The notes under the pieces were generated by a model that ran no database searches, was not told where the DNA came from, and saw only the letters and a program-made list of their open reading frames with translations. This document shows positions 25,532 through 37,209 of a DNA stretch of 64,000 nt, piece after piece. The stretch spans positions 6,251,001-6,315,000 of the forward strand of contig JANCRA010000032.1 of assembly GCA_024362935.1 (NCBI GenBank), in the 5' to 3' direction. The first letter of the stretch is position 1. Every line of letters begins with the position of its first letter. The position numbers and the translations under genes are program-made. The stretch is from Setophaga petechia. Lineage: Eukaryota > Chordata > Aves > Passeriformes > Parulidae.

Positions 25532-28500
25532 TCTTCCAGCCTTTTGATATACTATTAGGTTTTTGACATGCTCTGTAGTGAATAATAATCAAATTAAAAC
25601 AAAATGGTTGATCACAGGCATCAAACTGTCATGTACAGACACCTAAAGCTGGAATGACTTAAAGATTCTGAACTTACATGACTAATAACAGGGAGACCAA
25701 TATCTGCAGTAAAGAAGTCAGTGAAGTAAACACATGCAGAATACTTTTTTAGGCATTATGGTGCAAAAGACTGACCTTATTATTTGCTTTGGAATGTTGT
25801 GATTGGAATGGTTCAGATTTAAGCATTCAAAGAACGTGTCTCTTTCCCTCAATCCTAACACTTTGGAGCAACTAACATGAGTGAGTGCAAATACAAAATA
25901 TAAAATTGCTCAACAAAAACTAACATCCATATATCTATCATTGTATTTCCAAACAAATACTGCATTTCCAAAAAAAGCCATCTTGTATTACCAAATATCA
26001 AACCAGATCCCCACAGTCCAATAGGTGCTGAGAAGCCTGGAGAGTTTTTGGTGGCTTTTGGTGTCACTGTTTGTGACAAGAAGGTGTGAAACTTCGAGGA
26101 GCTCCATTTCTTTCAGTCCAAGGATGAATATCCATTTCAGGTTGTCCCAGGATAAAGTCTGCCTTGCATTACCACTCCCAAACACCAGGCTGTGATGGGA
26201 AGTTCCTAATGCCCTGCACACACAATGTATGTAATTCATTATCCTTGGAAGTCTCTGCCCCAAAGAGTGAGGCTGGAGTCTAGGCCAAGCAGCCTAGACT
26301 GTCTCAGATATTGCTAAGCTCTAGCTCTCCAAACTGGAGGTTGCTCTAGCCTGCATAATTTGGAAACTGTTGTCCTTGAGTGACAGAATTCAATGAAGCT
26401 TTAATTCCATTTTAATTTGTGACCTGCAAATTAAAGCAGCCCCATCACCACAAGAACATTCCTCTTGTGCTGCCTGCCACATCTCCAGTCTCCATCAGAG
26501 ACCTTCATGCCTCCACCTTCCCACAGCTCCACCTTTTCTGCCATGATTCCTCTCTAGTTACAACACAAATAGCATGAGTTTTGGCCAGTGTGATGCTGTC
26601 TGAACAAGTGTACAAAAGGAGCTCACCACATTCATAGTCATGGTGGAATATTTATTTCTGTAACACATTATTTTAGTACTCTTGCACCTTCATACAACCA
26701 CTTTCCCTGAAGTGTGTCAGATTCAAGTATCTTTGAGACATCATAGTGAAAGGTAATTGAAATTATGTCAACAGATTTGGAGCATATTAGAGAGGATAAG
26801 CAGATGGATTGAAAAAATTATTCATTAAACTTTCTTTTTTCAATAAGTCAGGCTAAAACAAGGCTATTTTATCTAATTTAGCTAAAGAAAGTTATTCTTG
26901 TATCAAAAACTACTTTAGAAAAATCTGGCAAAGCCTGAAATGTCCATGTAGACTTATCTTCATGTGACAGTGTGTGGAGTCGTGACTACTGCCTATGTAA
27001 GGATTTATCTCACCATGTGTAAAAGTTGTCATGGCAACAGCTCTCTGCAAATAATTATATAAATAATAAATGAAAGATTTTATGAGCATACATTAGAGCT
27101 GCAGTTTTCATACAGCTGCCTTTTGCTGCACAGAAAAGGGTCACAGAAAAGAAAAACACAGAGTTTTTCTTGGTGTATTATTTATCTGCCTCACTCAAGG
27201 ATGTAAAACATTTACTTTAGGAGGTGAATACTAAAAATTATTAATCCAGAAAATAAACATTGGCCAAACCCCTGCTGAGAAATTATACAATTGATGTTTC
27301 TTAAAGTCAGAGGTCAAGAAGCACAGGTTCTGAATCTCTCCTAAAGCAGAGAAGCAAATTAAAAGCTGCCTTAATAAGACTCCTGGGATTCCACCTGTAC
27401 AGACACATTCCCAGCAGGGGCAGAATCACCAGAGGGCTGCTTTAATGTCCTTTACACCCCAGACAGAGACTGTGACTGTGGAAAAGTTGCATAACTAATG
27501 TATCTGCCCTCTTTGTACCTCTGGCTCTCTCAATCCAGCACGTGCTGGTTAAAGCTACAATAAACTAACCTGCTCCCTACCTTTTTCTGATCTTTCTGCA
27601 AGTACTCATCTTTGCTCTTACAAGAGGAATCTGAGTAATCATCCATATGTATTCCACATGTTCTCAGGGCCATGTGCTGCAGAGATCCTCCACACAGAGC
27701 TCTGGTTGAACACATGCAGGGTTGCCTAGAAAAAGCACTGAGGAACCAGGTGTTGTATATTTTCATCAGAAGGTACTTAACATCTCTTCATTCCAGCTCC
27801 AGGGGGCTTTGTGTGTAGGAGTGCTCTTTAAAACTGAGAAATTGAATCAGTACTTTGGTAGGAGGGTCAGGTGGAGAAATATTGTTCATCTTTTAAAACT
27901 AGTCAGGAAGATGACGTGCATATGTTTATTAGATGGGTTCATTGGTGATGACTGTTATTTTCAGCAGTCTTGGTGACTCACGAGGCATTATTTTCATGTG
28001 CAGCCTCATTGGCTCATGTATTCTGTATTGTGCCTAATATTTGGGGTTAATAAAGAGATAAACACAATGCTTGACTCATCATTTTGATGTTTCAGACAAT
28101 TTTTAACTATGCTTTCCTTAATTGTTTCTTTAGGTCTATTTATAATTTTGACAAAGTATGTTATATTAAATAGGCAGATCATATTTACATATACATATAT
28201 GTGAATATATACTTATATTTATATTTTACAGTTCTGTCATGTCTATATATAAAGTATGTAAAATGCACAATTAATAGAAACAAAGGAAGATTGATCCAGC
28301 CAGACTCAGTTATGAACTTCAAGTCATATTGGTGCAAGTATCTCCCATTAACATTTTGAGATTTTTTAGGTTCTTCTGAGTAAAAATAAATATCTGCTTT
28401 TTCAACATGGTTTAAGGTATAAAAAACTGGGTTTTTTTACTAAAGCTGAAAGTGAGTTCTAAGCCAGGATTTTCATAAGCCCTGTCCTGAAACCAACTCC

Positions 28501-31500
28501 CTCTTTTTAAGCCAGGAGACCAACAGCCTAAATATCTCCATAAAACAAAGTTGGCTGTCTGTCAGATAAGCAAATCTCAAATTGCAGGAAGACTGGATTC
28601 AGCAATGTGTGTAGCTTTAACACATGAGCAATCTCACTGACCTTATACTCTTAGTTTAAACAAATATATGATGTCCTTTCAAAATAAGCAAACCGGTCCA
28701 GAATGTTAAGCACTACTGCAGTAACCCTACTGAGAAAATGGTAGATCAATTGCTTTTCTAGTTCAGACCTTTGAATTAAGGAATTAACGAGTGCAGGTGA
28801 TAAACAGAGACATACAATCACAGCTGACACTAGTAAAGTCTGTATGTTAAACAAAAATGTGTATCTGGTTAAATATAGCCTTTGAAGCCACGTCCTTCCA
28901 GGTGAACAGCATCCAAGATTGAACCCTTTGAAGTTAATCACCTCCTAAATTCTTGTGGATGATTCTCAGAATTCTCCACTAATGATGGGTCTAATTCTGT
29001 TTGCAAAGTTTGCTTTGCTGTGTTATATGACAGTAAGGCACCACCTGGATCAATACAATCCAGATGACCCCAAACCAAAGTTCAATAAACTGTCCCTGAT
29101 TGCATGTAACAGTCTTCATCCCTTTAGAACAATGATTAGAATTTTAGAAAATTTCTGCCTGCAGGATGAGAGGACTTGCAATTGAGAAATATTATGACAA
29201 TTCTGGGGTGAAAATGACCATATGATCCTAGGAAGCAGACCACAACACAGAAGGGAAAAAACCACAAGTCAACAGTCCCTGATGGTATAAAGGGGGAAAA
29301 AATCCTCTCTGTGTCCCATAACACAATTTAATTTTTTTAGTCCTGAATGCATAGGCAAGACACATACCACTGACCAAAAGACAATTTGCTAGCACTATAG
29401 ATGCCAATGAAAAATCCTTTTGCTAGCTGTGGCTAGTTTTCAGTCTTCCAAAGAAAGGAAAAACTCAAATTCCTCCTCACTCTTCATCAAAGCCAAGTTG
29501 TATATCTGGAGTTTAAAAAACCAAACCAAAACCACAAATTTTATCCTGTGCCTGCGTGCGGTGAAGAACCCTAAAACACAGTTTCAGTTTAAAGCACTAG
29601 CAATATGTGGAAGAAAAATACATGACCAAATCTCTTCAACCCTCACTTGTATCTATCAGCAAAGGAAGCACTGGAAACCTTAATCACATGCTTGTATTAC
29701 AGGCTCTGGGATTACTCTTACTTTAAAATAGAACTACTATGAGCCATTTAAGATTTTGACCCCTTTCTCTTCTAATTGGAGCCTCTCCCAGAAGTGTGCT
29801 CCTTCAATGTTTATAAACTTTCTTGATCTTTTTTATCCTTTCTTAGCAATGACCTACTAGATCCATGGGAAAGACCTATATAGTAATCAATATTCAGCAA
29901 AGCACAAAGTAAATTCACTAAGTCTTGACTGAATGGTGATTTGTGTATTTCTGCATTTTGTCTGGCTTTTTGGGGTGTTAGTGAAGCAAATGAAACTGCT
30001 GCACATTTTCTCCCCACTTAGGCTGGTCTGGCCTAAGTGACCATTGAGACCAAAATATATGTTAAAAAAAAATTGCAGATTCTATCAGTACATTCCATAA
30101 AAGTATCACATTGAGGGTAAAAATATGTAAACTTCAGAATGAAAACGATGGAGATCATTTTAGCATAAAAATTGTCTCCAGATTCTTTGCTGCTTTCCAG
30201 ATTCCAGCAGCTCTAACCTCTGCTAAAATACTGTTGTGTGAGCAGAGGTCATGCCCTCTGTTAATTGACAGCTCACTTGTCCTCTGGAGGAAGGAAAACT
30301 GTGCATGTTCCATGTAAGAAGAAAAACATAACATAACCTGAGTAGCTTGAATTTCATCTAATCCATCAGGAAGTAAGCTTAAATGCAATACTGAGGAGTT
30401 GACCTAAGTCTCTTGTGCTCCTTCTGCCTTTTTCTTAAACTGATCAAATGTCTTTACTTTTGACAGTTTACTCTGTCTGGCACTTTTCCTCATCTATTGC
30501 TGGTTCACGTACCTTCAGCTCCCCGATGCAAATAAAAATCCTAATACTCTGTTTTAGGGTAGAACAATTTAGATTCCATTTCCCAAAGAAGATGTTTCAA
30601 AGAGAATCCAGCACAATGAATGGCAGCACTAAATTATTTATTCCTTGGGATTTTCTTCTTTTTATTTGTGATGGTCCAACTTGTATCATAAAATTGATTA
30701 CAACAGCAGATGGTTAACAGTACCTATGAAACCCACAAGGATCAGATAAATTTGTACAGGTCTAGATCAAACAGTAGCAGAATGTCAAACAGTAAAACAA
30801 ACAAAAAAAAAAAACTCAAAAAACAAAAAGCAATCCACCAAACAGAAAACCAACAACAACAAAAAAAAAAAAAACAAAACAAAAAAAAAAACCAAAAAAA
30901 AAAAAAAAAAACCAAAATCCCATATTGCATAGACAGTGGGCTTTTTATCATTAAAATGACAAATTCAGATTTCAAAAGTATGCTGCAGCTCAACAAAAAA
31001 CACATTTACCCGATTTCAGTTTACTGAATAGTAGCACGTTTGGTAACATTGTTTTCAAATGTCTTTATGTTTGCTCCCTCACACATTAATTTTCCAAGAA
31101 GTTGTGTTTTTCCGGTTTCCCATGTACCTGGATATGGCACTGGGACTGTGGTCATTGCCGACCCTGATGTCTCAAACATCAATAAGCCTGAGGTATTGTA
31201 TATCTGAATTACAGTGGCAAATACATCTCAAATACAGACATTTTTTTTTTTTTTTTGCTATCATGGATGCCGCACATTTTTACTATATTTAAATTGAAAT
31301 ATTACTTTCTGAAGTCAGGTTTATTTCTGCTCCTTTCAGTATTTATAGGTTTGGATTAAAATTTTGTTACCATAGCCATTAGAGAGTGTACATATTTTGA
31401 AGATAATTCTTCCAGATCATCTACTTGGGCAGGAGCAGCCAGTTTTGACAGGGTTTTTGCCAAGAAAAAGGATTCTTCCACAAAATATATAGTGCTAGCC

Positions 31501-33408
31501 ATAATTTGGTTATTTATCATACTGAGTTTATGTCTGTTTATAACCCTTGTGACAATACCCTTCATTTTCCTATGAGGACCTTGCTAAGTCTGGCCCCCTT
31601 TCAAGGCAGGCCAGCCACGTTGCATTAGTGCAATGCTCCTGCTGCCTGTTAAAGTCACACATCTGATTCCACCACGGCACTCCAAACAGTTTGCAAGCAC
31701 CCAGTGCAGGAGAGGGAGGCCCACAAACTTGGTCTTCTAAAAAAATAACCAGCATTTGCTTCAGAACAGATTTATGCACGTACAAATGATGCCAATCCAG
31801 TCCTTTAGGGAATCACCTGACTCCTTGTGAACTCCTCCTCCAGCTCCATGTGGATGCTGTCAGAACTTGTCAGAGGCAGCATGCACACAGCCTGTACTCA
31901 GCAAGTCCATTGTTCTCTCCGAATTTGTCTAAACGTTCTTTCTTTGAGGAAAACTATATAGTACAGGAGTTTCCCAAAAGTACTGGAACTTGTGTCTGTA
32001 CAACACAGTACTTACAGAACATCTGGATTCTATGCTGTGTCATATCTGAAGTGCAGATGTTGAGTAGACAGGTGACAGGCATTCAGCTTATAACAGCTAC
32101 CAGATCTTGAGAAAATCTGTGCTAAATACAGAATCCTTGAAATGCCCTAGGACCGTGAATAGGATTAAGAGGAGATGCCATGTAAAAAATGTGAAATGTT
32201 GATGTTTCCTGAAAAGCCTCAAATTCTTCTCAAACTGAGCCTTGGAGAAATCCTGCTTAAGAAGCAGAGATCCATAACGTGCTTCACAGAGATCGAGTCA
32301 TAGAAAAATTCTTAGGTACTCCAGAGATAGTTGGAGTCACTGCTCCTTTGATCACTTGAAGCTATCATGACCATAGTCAGAAACTTGTTCTCTTCAGTGA
32401 AACTTCAACACCAAGATTCTTTCTGTAGTTGTGAGTTTTGCTCATTGTTGCTGTTCTGGACTTTTCAGCGCTGGGGAAGGTTTTCCAGAGGAACTGAAGA
32501 GATCTGAGAAATTAAAACAGACATATATCTGAAAACTTCAGGGGCTTCAGTTTGCTTTAAAATTCCTCTTAAAACAGAGATTCAAATTTTAAATATCCCA
32601 GTCCAAAGATCTTCTGGCAGGTAAGTGAAAAATATTTTTATAAACCCTTAGAGTTTTTTAGTAAACCTGTGAATGCTGTGAAAGAAGATAGACGTTCAGA
32701 AAAAAATACCTCAAATAAGTGTTCTTATATGATTATTATGTTAGCTAAGAGATGACTGAATTTTTAGAAATTACTTCATGTAGAAAGATTGGTGATGTTA
32801 TAACATGCTTTTTCTACACATTTTGAATTATCTATCAGCTTCTCCCATAGTGTCCTCATTGATCTTAGAAATTTTCCAGTGTCTTTGCTTCATTCCTTGT
32901 CTTGTTATGATTCCTCAATACAAAAGGGCATAATTTGTAAACCATAGAGAATTTATGAGGATTTTTGGGCAGAAGTAGTTATTCAACCTGATTTCACTCC
33001 TTGCCCATGAAAGTACAAATCTCTACTCTCAGGATAAAAAAGAAAAAAAAAAAGAAAAAAGACTGGCAAACAATTCCAAAACTTACAAAGCAAGATTGCA
33101 GTCTTCCAAAACACAACACAAATCTGTAGAGCAAGATTTTGGGGCAGTAATAATCATCATGGTACCAGTGAAACTGCTGATCTGACAGTCTTTAGAACTG
33201 CAAATAAATAATGTGAAAAGACAGAAAAGGCTTAAAGGCACATTTCTCCCCTGTGTACTTGGGAAATACTCAATCAAGGAATACATATTTTTTTCTTGGG
33301 CTAGTGATGACAGATAACAAACCAGTTCATGAAAACCCAGACCCAAAGATGAAATTCCAGTGGAAAAAAACAAATTAAAAAGAGGAAAGGGAAAGGGAAG
33401 AAAAGAAT
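25532..33408. other. Long unique AT-rich interval, no gene seen
   Basis: Holds low-complexity runs (A-rich at 30792-30918, T16 at 31241-31256, A/G-rich at 33035-33062) and AT-rich text around 28180-28260. ORFs are at most 105 codons, and the Lys/Gln/Asn-rich one at 30710-31027 is driven by the A-rich tract. No exon, RNA gene or known transposon was recognised. Confidence 0.5.
30792..30918. repeat. A-rich (AAAAC/CAA) low-complexity tract
   Basis: About 127 bases of A with scattered C, including CAACAACAAC and several A10-A20 runs. It may be a decayed poly(A)-type microsatellite. No retroposed gene copy is recognised beside it. Confidence 0.9.
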
Positions 33409-33648
33409 AAAGAAAAGAAAAGGAAGAAGGAAAGGAAAGGAAAGGAAAGGAAAGGAAAGGAAAGGAAAGGAAAGGAAAGGAAAGGAAAGGAAAGGAAAGG
33501 AAAGGAAAGGAAAGGAAAGGAAAGGAAAGGAAAGGAAAGGAAAGGAAAGGAAAGGAAAGGAAAGGAAAGGAAAGGAAAGGAAAGGAAAGGAAAGGAAAGG
33601 AAAGGAAAGGAAAGGAAAGGAAAGGAAAGGAAAAGAAAAAAGAGAAAA
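33409..33648. repeat. (AAAGG)40 pentanucleotide array in a 240-base polypurine tract
   Basis: Positions 33431-33630 are 40 uninterrupted AAAGG units. Less regular A/G sequence extends the pure-purine strand from 33409 to 33648. The unit is mirror-symmetric, so the array is also a long homopurine mirror repeat of the kind that can form triplex (H-) DNA. The minus-strand ORF with Phe-Leu-Ser-Phe-Pro repeats is just this array translated and is not a gene. The array length is probably polymorphic, and the assembled length may be unreliable. Confidence 0.97.
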
Positions 33649-34915
33649 TTTCTAAACTGTATGTTATTCTAGACTGAGTTCTACCCTTGTAACATTCAAT
33701 TTCAGAATAGATAAAATTCAAAGGAATGGAAAGCACATTCTTTGTGATCATTTCTACCCCCTTCTGTGGGTATCTAAATGTGTCTTTTTCTGCACCTTCA
33801 GACCACTATATATTATTTTCAATTTTGATGCCACTGGCTGTGATAAGGGAAATATAGAATAGTGAATTTGTCAAGTGTAAAAGATGGAAAAGGATCCTCC
33901 AGCTGTGTAGTTCTTATTTTATACTTTTTGGAATAACAAACACTGAGAAAATTACCACCTTTAGGACTCACACAACATGCACAGGAATATCAATAGGCTT
34001 GCCTAAATGCAGCAGATCACTCTGGAAGTTGGTGAGCTACTCCAGAGCAGAAGTCACTGAAAAATCTAGCTTGTGAGATCTTACTGGAGTCAAACACGGC
34101 TGGAAGCATCCCTCCATCAGGTGTCCATGTGGCATGGCACCTCCAATCCTGCACAGGGAGGGTGAAATGCCACTCTCGTTCTGTGATGATGGTACCCAAA
34201 CAAATTATCCTTGGGATTGCTCTCACAGTTGGTGTCTGTGAGGATAAAATATCAGCCATGCTGTTTTGGATTTGTTATAAATTATTTGTAAAGCTCCTTT
34301 TAACAAACATCTCTTTTCCTTCTCTCTACAACTCAGTCTTTGAGGCTTATAGAGAACTGAAGGGATATATGTTTGAGAGATGCTACTTTGTCTTCTCAAA
34401 GCAGCCCCTGAAATCATGAGCTGATTAAACAGCTGAAAATATACTCTGTGTCAAGGGCAATTCATTTGCATGGGCTGTGCTAGGTAGATAACCATGGCAG
34501 TCCTGATTTGGACTCTGTGCAACCAGAACACGCTTTCCAAAATCATAAGTACTCTGAAAACCAGCTGAAGAGCCAGGGATGAGCTTCATTCTGAAAAGCT
34601 TTATTTAAACTTCCATCCTGCATTTAGCACCAGTTTCTGATCCACATCTTATCTCTACACCAAAATGGTAGTGCATGTAACCTACAGATATAGACTCTGA
34701 ATTAGCTCCTGACATAGCACAGAAGGTGATTTATTTGAAATGAGTCAGCAAGCATTTGAAAGTCTGCAGTGCACACTGAGCCCATATCTTCTCTTCCTTT
34801 GGCTTCCATGGGGTGTTTAGTCTGTGCCAAGAAGGAGGCATGTGACTGACTTCAATAATACAGAGATAACCAACACATCTCTGGGTTAAAGACCTGCCTG
34901 GAGAAAATCTCATCA
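33649..34915. other. Unique DNA, no gene seen
   Basis: No recognised repeat. Two opposing ORFs of under 100 codons around 34017-34419 overlap each other and show no family features. Confidence 0.5.
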
Positions 34916-34921
34916 GCACAC
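34916..34921. repeat. Left target-site duplication of solo LTR (GCACAC)
   Basis: Exact 6-bp match to 35321-35326, directly abutting the LTR. A 6-bp duplication is typical of class II (ERVK-like) retroviral insertions. Confidence 0.9.
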
Positions 34922-35320
34922 TGTGGTGGTGTTCGCAGGGGTCCCAGGACGAGGGAAGAGACAAGGGTCTTGACTCCATGTTTCAGAAGGCTGATTTATT
35001 ATTTTATGATATATATTGTCTTAAAAGAAAATGATATATTAAAACTATACTAAAAGAATAGAATAAAGGATTTCATCAGAAGGCTAGCAAGGAATGGAAA
35101 GGAATGATAATAAAATCTTGTGACTGACCAGAGAGTCTGAGACAGCTTGACTGTGATTGGCCATTAATTAAAAACAACCACATGAGTCCAATCAAAGATG
35201 CACTTGTTGCATTCCACAGCAGCAGATAATTATTGTTTACATTTAGTTTCTGAGGCCTCTCAGCTTCTTGGGAGAAAAAAATCCTAGCAAAAGGATTTTT
35301 CATAAAATACGTCTGTGATA
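34922..35320 (-). mobile_element. Solo LTR, ERVK-like songbird family, minus strand
   Basis: This is a 399-bp element. On the minus strand it begins TATCACAGACGTATTTTATG and ends GCGAACACCACCACA. This fits a very abundant songbird LTR as I remember it (start TGTCACAGAC). The first TG is mutated to TA. Identical GCACAC hexamers flank it, which proves a single insertion event with precise ends. A poly(A) signal, AATAAA on the minus strand, lies at 34995-35000. No retroviral coding sequence adjoins it, so it is a solo LTR. ORFs across it are meaningless. The class assignment rests on TSD length plus memory of the family. Confidence 0.93.
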
Positions 35321-35326
35321 GCACAC
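35321..35326. repeat. Right target-site duplication of solo LTR (GCACAC)
   Basis: Identical to 34916-34921 and abuts the LTR terminus. Confidence 0.9.
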
Positions 35327-35966
35327 TTAAAAACTGTCTCTAAGCACAGAGTCACAGCACGCATGGGCAGCAGCACTGTGGAGGGCTGTGCAGTCCCAGC
35401 AGGAACCCACAGACACCTTGCAGTTAGAGAGCAAAGGCTTCCCCAGAGGTGTCACTTATGCTACTGTTGTTCCATGCTTACCACTCCTGTCCTGCAAGGG
35501 GCTGCAGATTACATGGAAAACCCTCAATTAAGGCTCTACCATCCTTCCTCTCCTGCTGCCAGGCTGCACAGTAAATAAAGGTGCTAAGGCTGCTATTAGG
35601 CTGGGGACGCCCTCTGCTCCTTCCTGCCTCTGTGACTGGAAGGGACTGCCCCCTCCATGTGCTGCTGAGTGCTCACCGTGGGCGCTTGCTCAAGTGCAGA
35701 CACTGACTTGCCTCCAGGCAGCTCAAGAAAGCTGAGACAATCTGTACCAGTATATAAGACTCTGACCCTATAGTTACACCTGATGCAATTCCAAGCATTC
35801 ATGAAATATTAGTTCTGTGAGTTATGCCAAGAACAGCAAAGAAGTTGAATAACTGGTTGAAAATATACATAAGCAAATTTGTCCCCAAAAGCTTCAGAAT
35901 AATCCAACTGTGCTTCTCCATTACAATTACATGAGAGCTGGAGCTCTTTATTATTTAGTGGAGAGA

Positions 35967-35984
35967 GGGGGGGCAGGGGAGGGG
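35967..35984 (+). other. Potential G-quadruplex motif
   Basis: A run of seven G, then CA, four G, A, four G gives four tracts of at least three G with loops of one or two bases on the plus strand. This satisfies the usual G-quadruplex pattern. No regulatory role is shown. Confidence 0.7.
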
Positions 35985-36255
35985 AAGGAGATTTATCTGT
36001 GCAGCCTTGGATTTGATTTTCTCTATTGTCCAGAGTGGCAGCTATTAGCAGTGTTTGGATGCTGGTGAAGGAGAGGGGAACAGAGCTTCAGGCCCTTACT
36101 TTCCTGCCAATGCAAACATCTCTTCAAGATGTACTGGCACTACCTGTCCTGAACCATAACTCAAATGCAAGAACCAACATTATTGTTAAAAAATACAACT
36201 CCTGTCTCCAGCAGATATCCTTGAACAAACACATGGGTTTGATCACAGTGGTTGT

Positions 36256-36325
36256 TGCTCTTTGCCCAGAACCGATCATCCAGATTTTCCTGCTCTTTGC
36301 CCAGAACCGATCATCCAAATTTTCC
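36256..36325. repeat. 35-bp tandem duplication, nearly identical
   Basis: The units 36256-36290 and 36291-36325 both start TGCTCTTTGCCCAGAACCGA and differ at only one base. The duplication is probably recent or polymorphic. Confidence 0.95.
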
Positions 36326-36829
36326 TGCCCTGCTGATGCAGATCAAACAAGGAAAAGAAAATCTTAATTCACTTGACAGTGGAAAGGGACTTCTCCTGAA
36401 TATTTCCTGACTGATACTCTGCCAGCTCGTCCTGATAGTTGGGGGCCAGCTCTGCAGCAGGAAGCCTGGCAACCTCAAAGCCTGGGAATAAAATCAAGGC
36501 AGGTAAGGGCTGCCAGACTCTGAGCTTCTTAGCAGCTCTGAAGCCAGACACCTGGAAAACATAGGCAGATGAGAGAATTTTGTCAATTATGGTTAGGATT
36601 GTTTGACAGCAGTTTTATATACTGAAACAAATTATGAATCTTTTCCTATGCAATATGAAATTCCATTTTGCTGGATGCTGCTCTGATGTAAAATTGTTTG
36701 GGGCAGGCCTTACTGGACCACAGGGATTCTGGTCTTTGCTTTCCTTCAGTAGGTAAGAACCCAAAGTCTGCTATCTTAGACAAATTTCAGCTTCCTGAAA
36801 ATTGTGCTAGATGTTTAACACTTGGTTCC

Positions 36830-37209
36830 TTCATCCTGGAGAAGAGGAGATTGAGTGGACATCTCGTTGTCTTCAACATCCTCACAAGTGCAGGCAGAAG
36901 GGCAGGCACTGATCTCTTCACTCTCATGACCAATGACAAGACTCAAGGGAGCAGCATGAAACTGAGTCAGGAAAGGTTTAGGTGGGATATCAGGAAAATA
37001 TTTTTCCCCCAGAGGGTGGATATTGCATGGAAACAGGATCCCAAGAGAAGTGATCACAGCATCAACCTGAGTTCGAGAAGCATTTTCACAATACCCTCAG
37101 GCACAGAGTGTGATTCTTGGTGTCTCCTGTGCAGTTGCCAGGATTTGGACTCAATGATCCTGATGGGTCCTTTCCAACTCAGTATATTCTATGATTTTGT
37201 GATTCTATG
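36830..37209 (+). mobile_element. CR1 LINE 3' region, plus strand, well preserved
   Basis: Starting near CCTGGAGAAGAGGAGATTGA, the sequence tracks the avian CR1 3' region in order: the ATCTCTTCACTCTCATGACC and AGGTTTAGGTGGGATATCAG segments, CCCAGAGGGTGG, GTTCGAGAAGCATTTTCACA, then ACTCAATGATCCTGATGGGT. The tail is ATTCTATGATTTTGTGATTC. It is the longest and clearest CR1 copy in the window, about 380 bases, and 5'-truncated as usual for this LINE. The 185-codon ORF across its left part is not a gene; this region lies after the CR1 coding sequence. Confidence 0.93.

Larger units (their letters stand above)
35327..36829. other. Unique, partly GC-rich DNA, no gene seen
   Basis: The 35340-35730 part is richer in G+C than most of the window. 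It includes GACGCCCTCTGCTCC at 35606-35620, which on the minus strand resembles the core of a CTCF site. No exon is identifiable. A G-rich motif and a 35-bp duplication are listed separately. Confidence 0.5.

Noticed and set aside
30710..31027. Lys/Gln/Asn-rich 105-codon ORF
   Set aside because: Driven by the A-rich low-complexity tract at 30792-30918.
33083..33751. 222-codon minus-strand ORF, the longest in the window
   Set aside because: About 70 of its codons are the (AAAGG)40 array read as Phe-Leu-Ser-Phe-Pro repeats. A five-base repeat without stop codons keeps any frame open.
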